This document shows positions 50,949 through 59,812 of a DNA stretch of 64,000 nt, in pieces. The notes under the pieces were generated by a model that searched no databases, was not told the DNA's origin, and was given only the letters and a program-made list of their open reading frames with translations. How positions within the stretch are numbered: the first letter of the stretch is position 1; each line of letters begins with the position of its first letter. The stretch covers positions 2,685,001-2,749,000 of the forward strand of contig NZ_CP084622.1 of the NCBI RefSeq assembly GCF_020422885.1, given 5' to 3'. The position numbers and the translations under genes are program-made. The stretch is from Mesobacillus sp. S13. Its GTDB lineage: Bacteria; Bacillota; Bacilli; Bacillales; Cytobacillaceae.

Positions 50949-51921
50949 TTTTGTCCGAAATCGGCACTACTTTGGATAAAGATATGAGCACTCACCTTTA
51001 TTTTGTCCGAACTCGGCTATGCTTCGGACAAGGTTTCGGGCATTCTCCTCTGTTTTGTCCGAACTCTGCTTTACTTCGGACAAAACCTCGGGCATTCAAC
51101 TCGGTTTTGTCTGAACTCGGCTCTACTTCGGACAAAATCTCGGGCATTCTGCTCTGTTTTGTCCGAACTCGGCTATGCTTCGGACAAAGTTACGGGCGTT
51201 CTCCTCTGTTTTGTCCGAACTCGGCTCTACTTCGGACAAAATCTCGGGCATTCACTTCTGTTTTGTCTGAACCTAGCTTTACTTCGGACAAAATTACGGG
51301 CATTCTCCTCTGTTTTGTCTGAACTCGGCTCTACTTCGGACAAAATCTTGGGCATTCAACTCGGTTTTGTCTGAACCTGGCTTTACTTCGGACAAAGTTA
51401 CAGGCATTCTCCTCTGTTTTGTCTGAACCTGGCTCTACTTCGGACAAAATCTCGGGCATTCAACTCGGTTTTGTCTGAACTCGGCTTTATTTCGGACAAA
51501 ATTACGGGCATTCAACTCGGTTTTGTCTGAACCTGGCTTTACTTCAGACAAAATCTCGGGCATCCAACTCGGTTTTTCTGAACCTGGCTTTACTTCGGAC
51601 AAAGTTACGGGCATCCAACTCGGTTTTGTCTGAACCTGGCTTTACTTCGGACAAAGTTACGGGCATTCAACTCGGTTTTGTCTGAACTCGGCTCTACTTC
51701 GGACAAGATTACAGGCATTCAACTCGGTTTTGTCCGAACTCGGCTCTACTTCGGACAAAATCTTGGGCATTCAACTCAGGTTTGTTCGAACCCGGCTTTG
51801 CCTCAGACAAAATCAGGAACCTTCATCTCGGTTTTGACGAAACCTAGTATCTCTTCAGACAAGATTCCGAATTTCGCCTCGGTTTTGTTCGAACGTCTAC
51901 CATTTCTGACAAAGTTCCAAT
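50949..51921 (+). repeat. 52-bp tandem hairpin array, about 19 units
   Basis: Head-to-tail units of 52 bp starting at 50949, 51001, 51053, 51105, 51157 and so on; unit 13 (51573) has lost one base, and the last three units are degenerate. Each typical unit holds the inverted repeat TTTTGTCCGAA - 11 nt - TTCGGACAAAA followed by GGGCATTC spacer. Since 52 is not a multiple of three the long ORFs here change frame each unit and are not genes. Lies between the convergent PBP and GNAT genes. Confidence 0.9.
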
Positions 51922-51946
51922 CGTAAAAACGTTTACCTTAACCCAA

Positions 51947-52507
51947 TTAGTTAAACACCTTCGAATAAATACAGGTATCTCTTAATTCACCGTCGACGGA
52001 AAGTGAATCATTCTTTAATATTCCATCGAGAGCAAACCCTAGCCTTTCGGGTATCGCTTTGCTTTTGGTATTCAATGAATCACATCTGATTTCGATTCTG
52101 CGTGCTTTAAGCTCCCGGACGGCAAAATCAGTGATACCCTGGACAGCCTCTGTCATATACCCTTTTCCACTAAAACGGGTGTCAATCCAATAACCGATTT
52201 CGAATTTAGGGACGTCCCAGTTTATTCTATGCAAACCGGATGACGCGACAAACTCCCCAGTATCCTTCTTGAATACAAGGAGACGCATGTCTGACCGGTT
52301 CAAAAAGTTAATGTAGCCCTGCCTGATCACGATTTCTGTTTCTTCAACACTTTGTTCTTTTTGAGCAAATGGCATCCATGGCTTAAGCTCCTCTAAAGAT
52401 GCGTTGATTGATTCGCAGGTTACAGCTCCGTCCCCAGGCATCGGCATCCTGATTAAAAGACGTTCTGTTTCAAATTCGGATGGAAAATCCAACAAAACAG
52501 GATTCAC
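51947..52507 (-). CDS. GNAT family N-acetyltransferase (RimJ/RimL type)
   Basis: 186 residues. Starts with EFETERLLIRMPMPGDG, has the acetyl-CoA region GYWIDTRFSGKGYMTEAVQGITDFAVRELKARRIEIRCDSLN and ends LGFALDGILKND...DTCIYSKVF. RimJ/RimL-type enzymes acetylate protein N-termini or amines; substrate unknown. Preferred start GTG 52507 after GGGGAGAGGTGAAG; the ATG at 52552 lies inside the next terminator. Ends close to the hairpin array. Confidence 0.8.
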   Translation of the reverse strand: MNPVLLDFPSEFETERLLIRMPMPGDGAVTCESINASLEELKPWMPFAQKEQSVEETEIVIRQGYINFLNRSDMRLLVFKKDTGEFVASSGLHRINWDVPKFEIGYWIDTRFSGKGYMTEAVQGITDFAVRELKARRIEIRCDSLNTKSKAIPERLGFALDGILKNDSLSVDGELRDTCIYSKVFN

Positions 52508-52538
52508 CTTCACCTCTCCCCTTTCATCTTCCATATAA

Positions 52539-52565
52539 AAAGAGCGGCACATGACCGCTCTTTAA
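52539..52565 (-). terminator. Terminator of ABC-2 exporter genes
   Basis: AAAGAGCGG / CCGCTCTTT with a 7-base loop and T tract on the minus strand. Confidence 0.85.
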
Positions 52566-52575
52566 ATTATTCTGC

Positions 52576-53520
52576 TTAAATACTGATATCCCTCTTTTGG
52601 AAAAAGAAAAAGGTGAGCATCATAAAGATAGCGTAATATACCGCAAGAATGGATAGCGAAACCGGCAATGTTATATTTTCAAGGATTCGATCCTGAAGTG
52701 CATAGACAGTCAAATCCAGATGGGGGAAAATCAAAAATTTTGCCCATGTGTATTTATCCGCAAGCATCAGGATGATTCCTCCGATTGTAGAGGAAAAGAA
52801 CAGAACGAAAATCCCGATACCAACCGCAAGAGCCTGGCTTTTAAATAAGGTAGACAGCATAAATGCGATTGTCATGATGATCAGCAAGCTCGGAATGAAG
52901 TAAAGCATTTTTAACATGAATTGTGTACCGACAATTGCTACCTTTCTTCCTTCCAGGGTAATTTCAAATATCTTCATATTGAAATCGCCACTGCCAAATA
53001 AGATCAATCCAATTAAATATCCTGAAACAATCAATGTCAGGACCAATAATAATGCATAAATGATGACGGCTATATACTTTGACAATAAAATTCGCCATCT
53101 TTGATGCGGCCGAATCAATAGCTGTTTGATTGTTCCATCAGAGAATTCTGAAGCGACATTGGCACTGCCGACAACCACCACGAACAAGGTGACAAGAGAA
53201 CTGACACCGACGACTACATCATTCATGAAATGCCAGTTTGTTTTTTCATTTGGGTTAATGTCTTGATCAAGATACTGCTGGGTCTGTTCAATTTGGTTTT
53301 GGATCATTTTCTTTTCATCATCAGAGGCAGATGCCATCTGATTTTCAAGCATCGCAATCTCATTCTGGGTATCCTGTCTCCAGTTCGGATTTGGGTCTGC
53401 GCTGAACTTCATATAAATGATTCCAGCAATTAAAACAGCCAACACGATTATAACCATATAGATCCAGCTGGCCATTTTGCCGAATATCTTCATCAGTTCA
53501 TTTTGAATTAAAGGAATCAT
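52576..53520 (-). CDS. ABC-2 type transporter permease
   Basis: 314 residues, six membrane helices with a long extracytoplasmic coiled-coil insert between the first two (RQDTQNEIAMLENQMASASDDEKKMIQNQIEQTQQYLDQ). The conserved cytoplasmic segment FSDGTIKQLLIRPHQRWRILLSKYIAV is typical of BcrB/ABC2_membrane permeases. ATG overlaps the TGA of the ATPase gene (ATGA). Substrate unknown; related systems export bacitracin-like peptides. Confidence 0.8.
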   Translation of the reverse strand: MIPLIQNELMKIFGKMASWIYMVIIVLAVLIAGIIYMKFSADPNPNWRQDTQNEIAMLENQMASASDDEKKMIQNQIEQTQQYLDQDINPNEKTNWHFMNDVVVGVSSLVTLFVVVVGSANVASEFSDGTIKQLLIRPHQRWRILLSKYIAVIIYALLLVLTLIVSGYLIGLILFGSGDFNMKIFEITLEGRKVAIVGTQFMLKMLYFIPSLLIIMTIAFMLSTLFKSQALAVGIGIFVLFFSSTIGGIILMLADKYTWAKFLIFPHLDLTVYALQDRILENITLPVSLSILAVYYAIFMMLTFFFFQKRDISI

Positions 53521-54458
53521 ACCGTCTGCTCCTTTTTATCTTTATTGGTTATTTCCAGGAATCTGTCTTCGAGTGTTGCTTTTACATTTAATATTTCATA
53601 AACATCGATATCATTTTGAACAAACAGTTTGTTGATTGTTGGAATTTGTTCTTTGCGGGCTGCTAAGGTTATGCGATTGTCTTTACTTGCCGTTACTTTT
53701 ACATCAATCATCTGTTCTGCCAAAAGCTTGGAAGCAAGCGCAGGATTCGATAGTTCAACTTCTATCGTTTTGACATCAATGGTTTCTGATGTTTCATGCT
53801 CATACATAGAAGAAATATGTATTAATTTCCCTTTTTCAATGATGGCAAATCGATCGCACATTAGCTGCATTTCAGACAATAAATGAGAAGAAACTAATAC
53901 AGAGGTCCCCTGGCCGGCGAGCAAGCGCAAATAATCCCTGAACTCGCGAATACCTTGTGGGTCTAATCCATTTGTAGGTTCATCCAGAATGAGAATTGAC
54001 GGCTTATGTAGAATCGCTTGTGCCACTCCCAGGCGCTGTCGCATTCCCAATGAATACGTGCGTACCTTATCATGAATGGCATTTTCAAGCCCTACCAGCT
54101 TTGTCACTTCATTTATCCGTTCTTCCGTAATTTCACTTAATGCCATGCGAGCATAATGCCTGAGATTCTTATATCCACTAAGGTATTTGTAGAATTCAGG
54201 ATTTTCAACGATGGCTCCTAATTCATTCATTGCTGCTGTAAAGGAATCATCCAGATCATGTCCATTTACGAGCACAGTTCCTCCACTACGATTAATCAGG
54301 CTAACAATCATTCGAATAATGGTTGTTTTGCCGGCACCATTTGGACCGAGCAGACCGAAAATTTCTCCCCGTTCCACTTGAAAACTCACGTCATCAACGA
54401 TTGTTTTTTTACCAATCGTCTTGGTCAGTTCTTTTACCTCGAGGGCAAATTGCGACAT
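53517..54458 (-). CDS. ABC transporter ATP-binding protein (BcrA type)
   Basis: 313 residues. Walker A GPNGAGKTTIIRM, signature YSLGMRQRLGVAQ, Walker B ILILDEPTNGLD, H-loop SSHLLSEMQ, then a C-terminal BcrA-type extension of about 90 residues (AAMNELGAIVENPEFYKYLSGYKNL is the family Q-loop region). Pairs with the permease that follows. ATG after GAAAGAGGAGATTCT. Confidence 0.9.
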   Translation of the reverse strand: MSQFALEVKELTKTIGKKTIVDDVSFQVERGEIFGLLGPNGAGKTTIIRMIVSLINRSGGTVLVNGHDLDDSFTAAMNELGAIVENPEFYKYLSGYKNLRHYARMALSEITEERINEVTKLVGLENAIHDKVRTYSLGMRQRLGVAQAILHKPSILILDEPTNGLDPQGIREFRDYLRLLAGQGTSVLVSSHLLSEMQLMCDRFAIIEKGKLIHISSMYEHETSETIDVKTIEVELSNPALASKLLAEQMIDVKVTASKDNRITLAARKEQIPTINKLFVQNDIDVYEILNVKATLEDRFLEITNKDKKEQTV

Positions 54459-54618
54459 AGAATCTCCTCTTTCCCCAAAAAATTATATAAAATTGCTTCA
54501 CAAAGATTAATACGATGAAAATTGTAAAAAGTTACAAAAAAAGCAAAAAAAGATTATTTTTAAAAAGCATTTATTTTTATTCTGTATATTGGTCCTTCAT
54601 ATTACAAACGATATTAAT

Positions 54619-54636
54619 GATATTCGTACGAATATC
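54619..54636. promoter_or_regulatory. 18-bp perfect palindrome upstream of small basic gene
   Basis: GATATTCGTACGAATATC, with a further CGATATT half-site overlapping on its left. Located 35 bp before the start codon. Possible operator; the regulator is unknown. Confidence 0.5.
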
Positions 54637-54670
54637 GGGAGTTTCAAAAATCCATTCATGAGGTGATTGT

Positions 54671-54826
54671 ATGAGTTACAAAGATCATTTGGATCCCCAC
54701 TCACAACTTTTTCACCACAGCAGGTCAAGGCGCAAGCATACAAACTCGCAGATCAATGGGGAAACCCAGGTGGCACAAAATGTCCTTATTGCGAGGAGTA
54801 ATGCAAAAGCGCACCGCATGTTTTGA
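54671..54826 (+). CDS. Small basic protein, 51 residues (YpzG-like)
   Basis: ATG with GAGGTG five bases upstream. The product is hydrophilic and basic: MSYKDHLDPHSQLFHHSR, then RRKHTNSQINGETQVAQNVL and ARSNAKAHRMF. The SQ-x-NGET element recalls the YpzG family of small Bacillus proteins, but that is from memory, not a comparison. Followed by a strong terminator. Function unknown; possibly spore- or stationary-phase associated. Confidence 0.6.
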   Translation: MSYKDHLDPHSQLFHHSRSRRKHTNSQINGETQVAQNVLIARSNAKAHRMF

Positions 54827-54837
54827 TTTTTTGAAAC

Positions 54838-54876
54838 CAAAAAAGGAAAAGGCGCATTGGCGTCTTTTCCTTTTTA
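54838..54876 (+). terminator. Terminator between small basic gene and uppP
   Basis: AAAAAGGAAAAG / CTTTTCCTTTTT with a 12-base loop; effective on both strands. Confidence 0.8.
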
Positions 54877-54892
54877 ATATGGTGTAAGAGCT

Positions 54893-55720
54893 TTATAGAA
54901 AAATAAAATAAATCAAACCAGCCAAAACAATCCGATAAATCGCAAATGGCATTAACTTTATCCTATTAATCAGCTTCAAAAAGAAGCGAATGAATATCAA
55001 TGCAAATACGAACGCGCTGATAAATCCTACAGTAAAAAACGGCAAAGCATCCATTGTGAAATACTCCCAGTTTTTCAAAAGGGAAATGCCGCTGGCACCA
55101 AGCATGATCGGAACCGCCATGATGAAAGTAAAATCGGAAGCTGCGCGGTGGCTCATCCCAAGAAGAACACCACCGGCGATTGTAGAACCAGACCTGGAGA
55201 ATCCTGGCCATAAACCGAGACACTGGAACAAACCTACTCCGAAGGCTTGTTTATAACTGATTTGATCAACATCCTCGGTCTTAAGTGTCTTTGGCTGTAA
55301 GCGGTCTGCAATTATTAACAAGAACGCCCCAACTACTAATCCGATAATGACAGTTTCAACCGAAAATAGATGTTCATCAATATAGTCCTCAAATAAAACG
55401 CCCGTCAGCCCAGCAGGGATCAACCCTACAATCACCTTAGGCAAACTCAGCCTCCCTTTTGATTCACCTATCGAAACACCCTTTTCCAATCCTAATAGAT
55501 TAATGAATCGATCTTTGAACACAATGACCACTGCCAAGATCGACCCTAATTGAATAACTACTTTAAACGTATTGGCAACTGGTTCTGTAAATAGTTGTTT
55601 AGAGTGCAATAGCAGGTCATCGACAATAATCATATGACCGGTTGACGATACAGGCGCAAATTCAGTTAATCCTTCTACTAGACCGAGTATAAATGCCACA
55701 AATAGTTCCCAAATGTTCAT
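54893..55720 (-). CDS. uppP: Undecaprenyl-diphosphate phosphatase UppP/BacA
   Basis: 275 residues and about eight membrane helices. Motif 1 is EGLTEFAPVSSTGHM, motif 2 is PGFSRSGSTIAGG, both catalytic. Dephosphorylates undecaprenyl pyrophosphate to recycle the lipid carrier for peptidoglycan and teichoic acids; overproduction gives bacitracin resistance. ATG 55720; AAAGGAG lies 12 bases upstream, which is slightly far but no better start is in frame. Length fits the family. Confidence 0.9.
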   Translation of the reverse strand: MNIWELFVAFILGLVEGLTEFAPVSSTGHMIIVDDLLLHSKQLFTEPVANTFKVVIQLGSILAVVIVFKDRFINLLGLEKGVSIGESKGRLSLPKVIVGLIPAGLTGVLFEDYIDEHLFSVETVIIGLVVGAFLLIIADRLQPKTLKTEDVDQISYKQAFGVGLFQCLGLWPGFSRSGSTIAGGVLLGMSHRAASDFTFIMAVPIMLGASGISLLKNWEYFTMDALPFFTVGFISAFVFALIFIRFFLKLINRIKLMPFAIYRIVLAGLIYFIFL

Positions 55721-55842
55721 GAAGTGGTCTTGCTCCTTTAAGGGGTAAATTTTTAGGTGCTGTACTTTGCGATGTTTTGAAGTCCTAAAAAACAAACAGC
55801 AAATGCACTTATTCATTTTTATCTATAATTGGACATTTAGTC

Positions 55843-55872
55843 AATAAAAAAAAGCAGCATCAAGAGCTGCTT
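55843..55872 (-). terminator. Terminator overlapping GtrA stop codon
   Basis: AAAGCAGC / GCTGCTTT on the minus strand followed by eight T; the GtrA TGA lies in the loop. Confidence 0.85.
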
Positions 55873-56351
55873 TGAGAGTAATCATTAAAAACAAAAGATT
55901 TTTGGCCAATATAGTTAGCGAGAGTGTAGATGATAGCCCCTAACAGTATCGCGAAATTGTCTGAATCGATATAAAATTGACCAATTGTGAAGGAGTCCAT
56001 AGAAACGGTTATCAGCCTGCTGATTGAATAAGAAAATATATAACACGCTAGAACAACTGCAGAAAATCTCGGTATTCCAACCTGGATAGGAACCTTACTA
56101 TTAAATGTAAAAGTTCTGTTCATTAAATAGCTGACTATCGCGCCAACCGTATTTCCAGTGAATGTGGCATACCAAAATGGCCATTCCAGCCCATTTTTCA
56201 AAATAAGCATCAAACCCATTCCAACCAGGGTATTCAATAACCCGACCAGCAGAAATTTTATTAATTCCAGGAAGCTTACATTCCCGAGTATCCTCTGCGC
56301 CAGCTGGTTAGTTATTCTCAGATAGCTTCCGAGTTTCACTGATTGGCTCAT
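55860..56351 (-). CDS. GtrA family membrane protein
   Basis: 163 residues, four membrane helices. GtrA/Dpm2 family signature FLLVGLLNTLVGMGLMLIL and TGNTVGAIVSYLMNRTFTFNSK is clear. GtrA proteins flip or support polyprenyl-linked sugars made by partner glycosyltransferases. Overlaps the glycosyltransferase gene by 35 bp. Part of a YkoS-YkoT-GtrA operon. Confidence 0.8.
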   Translation of the reverse strand: MSQSVKLGSYLRITNQLAQRILGNVSFLELIKFLLVGLLNTLVGMGLMLILKNGLEWPFWYATFTGNTVGAIVSYLMNRTFTFNSKVPIQVGIPRFSAVVLACYIFSYSISRLITVSMDSFTIGQFYIDSDNFAILLGAIIYTLANYIGQKSFVFNDYSQSSS

Positions 56352-57342
56352 AATCTGCTCCTTCCATGTTGATCAATTTTCTCGACAAAGGCAGATTAAA
56401 GAGATCGACATCAATAATATATTTTGGACGCCGCTTCGTTTCTTTGTAAATTTTCCCTATATACTCTCCAACCAACCCAAGGGCAATCAGTTGCAGGCCC
56501 CCAATAAGCCATATAGATGTTATTAAGGAAGTCCATCCAAGCTGAGTGTTCCCAAAAAACTTCAATGTGAGAAAATAAAGGCCGAATACAAGGCTTATGA
56601 GAAAAGAAAGACATCCTATAAGCATCACAAATCTGATCGGTGTCACTGAAAATGAAGTGATGCCATCAAAGGCGAATGCCAGCATTTTCTTCAGTGGGTA
56701 CTTTGTTTCCCCTGCGAGGCGTTCTCTCCTTTCGTAACATACTGAAGTAGAGTTAAAACCGATTAAAGGGACAATTCCACGCAGAAACATATTGCTTTCA
56801 GCAAATTGTTCCAATTCTTCTACAGCCCTCTTGCTCATCAAACGAAAATCTGCATGGTTGAAGACTAGTTTGACTCCCAGCTTGTCCATCAGCTTATAAA
56901 ATCCTTCTGCAGTCAACCGTTTGAAGAATGTATCACTCTCCCTGCTGCTTCTCACACCGTATACAACTTCGTAACCCTCATTGTATTTTTTAACCATTTC
57001 GTTAATAGCATGAATGTCATCTTGGAGGTCAGCGTCAATGGTTACCATGCAATCGGACGCTTCCTTTGCAGAAAAGAGTCCGGCGAGCAAAGCGTTTTGA
57101 TGTCCGACATTCCTTGAGAGCTTAAGGCCTTTTACTATTTCATTATTTAAGCTGGCTTTATAAATCAAGTGCCAGGTCCTATCTTTGCTTCCATCATCAA
57201 CAAATAGTACTTTACTTTTATCTGATACTAGATTTTGCTCAATCAGTTCACTGAGCTTGGCAGTCAACTGATCGATTGTCACTTCCAGTACTGCTTCTTC
57301 ATTATAACAAGGTACGATAATTGTGAAGATCGGCGTATTCAT
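56308..57342 (-). CDS. ykoT: Glycosyltransferase family 2 (YkoT/GtrB-like)
   Basis: 344 residues. GT-A domain with TIIVPCYNEEAVLEVTIDQL, DDGSKDRTW and the DXD-type region VTIDADLQDD; C-terminal two-helix membrane region (MLIGCLSFLISLVFGLYFL, WLIGGLQLIALGLVGEYIG) as in DPMS1/GtrB-like polyprenyl-phosphate sugar transferases. Probably makes undecaprenyl-phosphate glycosyl for the membrane enzyme encoded upstream. ATG 57342 follows AAGGAGG. Corresponds by order to YkoT of B. subtilis. Confidence 0.85.
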   Translation of the reverse strand: MNTPIFTIIVPCYNEEAVLEVTIDQLTAKLSELIEQNLVSDKSKVLFVDDGSKDRTWHLIYKASLNNEIVKGLKLSRNVGHQNALLAGLFSAKEASDCMVTIDADLQDDIHAINEMVKKYNEGYEVVYGVRSSRESDTFFKRLTAEGFYKLMDKLGVKLVFNHADFRLMSKRAVEELEQFAESNMFLRGIVPLIGFNSTSVCYERRERLAGETKYPLKKMLAFAFDGITSFSVTPIRFVMLIGCLSFLISLVFGLYFLTLKFFGNTQLGWTSLITSIWLIGGLQLIALGLVGEYIGKIYKETKRRPKYIIDVDLFNLPLSRKLINMEGADYEPISETRKLSENN

Positions 57343-57359
57343 TATTAGCCTCCTTGGTG

Positions 57360-59030
57360 TCATAAAGCTTCATAGAGGTAAATTTTCCAGGCACTTTCCT
57401 TTGAGTCAAAGACTTTATCAAGCTTCAGGTCATTTTCTGATGCGTTATCAATTGGAATTGAAGAAAAGATAAATTCTCCGCCCAGCTCTTTAAACTGCTT
57501 TATGTTCACGTCTATATTTTCAATTCTTCTCTTTGATGTTTTTTTAAACATATAATGCTTTCCCAATTCATCGGTAAAAAGATAACATCGTCCGCCCCAC
57601 TCATCAAAGTAGATACGGATTTTCTTATTCTTTTTGAGTTCATTTTCAATAACCTTCCTGAACTGCTCTTTATAACTCAGGGGATAAAAATTATTGTAGG
57701 TATCCAGTGTGTAAAATCCATTATATTGAGCGATTGCTGGATGCAAGCCTATACTGGCTACACGATAGTGATGTTGAGGTTTCCCTATGTGATTTTTGAT
57801 CGCTTCAAATTGTTCTACTGCGTAAAATTCCCTGACACTGGGCTTTTTGCGGTGTATGATCTCTTCGTTTGAGAACAAAAGAATGATAATTTGGGCAGCT
57901 ATTAACCAGGGCACTATTTTCTGCAATTTTATTTCATTCCATAGAATCTTGAGGCCGATGGCAAACAGAATATACAAGAGTAATGGACGCAAAAAGTGAA
58001 ACCTGGCAAAATTAAATGTATCCAGGAAGTGGAATTTCTCAGTTAATGGAAGCCATCCTTTATAAAACCAAAATGCATACCAGGCAGATAAGACAAAGTT
58101 AAGAACAAAAAAGACCACAAAAATGCGTTCTTTCTTCCACTTTTTATGCTTCCAAATAAGAAGCATCGCTGCTACAATGACTGGCAGTATTACAAGAGTA
58201 TGTACCGTCATAACATGTGTGTGTCCGAGGAAGAAGTTTTTGAAGGTAAGCCTGACAGAGTGCCAGAACGATAGTCGTGCGTGAAAGTATTCATCTCTGC
58301 TATTCGGTTCCCCATCAAATAAGAAGGAGTATACCAGTCTGTAATCAGTGACTAAATACATAGCTGTCATATATGCTATCGCTAAAAAGAACCTCCAATT
58401 CCATCCTTTTCTGCGGATGAGATCATAAAGCCAAATTATTCCCATTGCACTGAGGAAAAAGAAAAAACCCAAAACGATACTTGAATAAAATGGCAGGAGT
58501 GTAAGCGTAAGAAAATACGGCCAGGAAACCCTGCCCTTTCTGATATGCAAAAAAGCCCAGAGTGCGAGAGGCATACCCAAGGTACTAAGCATCCCAGACG
58601 GCCAAAATGGAGTAAGGGAAAATGCAAGAGCTGTCCCGACACGAATAATGCTTTTTTCTTCCGCTTTAATAAAGTGGTCCTTCAAAACTAAATACATACC
58701 AAGGAAAGCTATGAACCTGGTGATTCCCTGACTTACTCCATAAGCACCCATTGTCGGGAATAATACATACAGCCATACAATTAGGCTAAGCTCGGTTCCA
58801 AGCGCATTCCTCGGCAGCCCATTGATGATTTGAGGAATCCGGGAATCCAAAGAACCGGTAAGCTGGCCACTCTCAGCAAGCACCTTGTACCAAGCCAAAT
58901 TTGAGTCAAGATTGTCATGGACCCTAATATGGGCATCGTCTCCTAAAATAAAATAAGGGGATAGGTAGAGTGAAATCACAATGAGTGAAAATATAATGAG
59001 TTTCCGCTCTTTACCCAATAAGTAAGACAA
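57360..59030 (-). CDS. ykoS: Large membrane glycosylation protein (YkoS, DUF6044)
   Basis: 556 residues, about 11 membrane helices and a 150-residue C-terminal soluble part. Early external loop contains GDDAHIRVHDNLDSNLAWYKVLAESG, a pattern of the YkoS/DUF6044 membrane family related to GT-C glycosyltransferases; the acidic residues there may bind the lipid-linked sugar. Next to ykoT- and gtrA-like genes, so it probably transfers a sugar to an envelope polymer. TTG start after GAGGTG. Confidence 0.8.
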   Translation of the reverse strand: MSYLLGKERKLIIFSLIVISLYLSPYFILGDDAHIRVHDNLDSNLAWYKVLAESGQLTGSLDSRIPQIINGLPRNALGTELSLIVWLYVLFPTMGAYGVSQGITRFIAFLGMYLVLKDHFIKAEEKSIIRVGTALAFSLTPFWPSGMLSTLGMPLALWAFLHIRKGRVSWPYFLTLTLLPFYSSIVLGFFFFLSAMGIIWLYDLIRRKGWNWRFFLAIAYMTAMYLVTDYRLVYSFLFDGEPNSRDEYFHARLSFWHSVRLTFKNFFLGHTHVMTVHTLVILPVIVAAMLLIWKHKKWKKERIFVVFFVLNFVLSAWYAFWFYKGWLPLTEKFHFLDTFNFARFHFLRPLLLYILFAIGLKILWNEIKLQKIVPWLIAAQIIILLFSNEEIIHRKKPSVREFYAVEQFEAIKNHIGKPQHHYRVASIGLHPAIAQYNGFYTLDTYNNFYPLSYKEQFRKVIENELKKNKKIRIYFDEWGGRCYLFTDELGKHYMFKKTSKRRIENIDVNIKQFKELGGEFIFSSIPIDNASENDLKLDKVFDSKESAWKIYLYEAL

Positions 59031-59139
59031 ATCACATTACACCTCAAATTTCATATTTGCTTCGATTATTATTAAGGTTTGCACATTTTTTGAAACTATT
59101 CCCTCAATTGTCCAGTGAACAACAATTGCACCTTCACCC

Positions 59140-59643
59140 TCATATAAGCTGGTAATTAAAAATCAGTAAATAAAAGAGGACAAAGAACACCGAGAGAATT
59201 AACGCAACTAATGGCTTCTTGTGGTGCAGCATGAGCATGGGATACATCGTACTATAGAAAAAAACTTCCCAGCCCATAGACCAGCCGTGTGCAAATTTAA
59301 TGGCTCCTATTTTGAAGGCAATGGTCTCGACTAAGATAGACAACGATATCCATTTAATATAGTGCAATATTCTTTGGTATTTGCCCTGTGGATAGTTCCC
59401 CAGAAACAGAATGATCATACTTGGGTAAAAAATGAATGTATATAATGTTTCAGTGACAAATAGACTGATAAAATTCCTGTCAAATTCCCATAAGTGCTTG
59501 TTGCCGATATAAGATATGTACTCATAGAAGCAACTAAACAGAGCCCAATAATAAAAAGTAGGCAGAAATTCCTTCCATCGTTCCCACTTTCCCATTCCAA
59601 CCGACAAAGCAAATCCACCTAAAATAACAAAAGCATGGAACAA
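59140..59643 (-). CDS. CBO0543 family membrane protein
   Basis: 167 residues with five membrane helices and the family opening GMGKWERWKEFLPTFYYWALFSCFYEYISYIGNKHLWEF. Members are common in spore-formers; function unknown. TTG start after GGGAGGGAAG. 109 bp upstream of the ykoS-like gene on the same strand and possibly co-transcribed with it. Confidence 0.75.
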   Translation of the reverse strand: MFHAFVILGGFALSVGMGKWERWKEFLPTFYYWALFSCFYEYISYIGNKHLWEFDRNFISLFVTETLYTFIFYPSMIILFLGNYPQGKYQRILHYIKWISLSILVETIAFKIGAIKFAHGWSMGWEVFFYSTMYPMLMLHHKKPLVALILSVFFVLFYLLIFNYQLI

Positions 59644-59768
59644 TTTCTTCCCTCCCTTTTATCCCAACACTTATAACTTCAATTGATTTCCTTTTCTTCA
59701 ATCAAATGTATTTTCTACTATTCAAAAGGTTTTATGTATGAAGGGATACCTGTACTGCAGTCACATCA

Positions 59769-59812
59769 CAAAAAAGCTGTACTGGTGTGATTTAAACCAG
59801 TACAGCTTTTTT
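59769..59812 (-). terminator. Terminator of the MFS gene
   Basis: GCTGTACTGGT / ACCAGTACAGC, perfect 11-bp stem with T runs; touches the MFS stop codon. Confidence 0.9.

Noticed and set aside
50949..51921. CRISPR array
   Set aside because: Units are contiguous with no unique spacers and no cas genes are present.
50951..51926. Long open reading frames through the 52-bp repeats (two of 123 codons, one of 82)
   Set aside because: They are products of a repeat whose length is not a multiple of three; the frame shifts every unit and no ribosome binding site precedes them.
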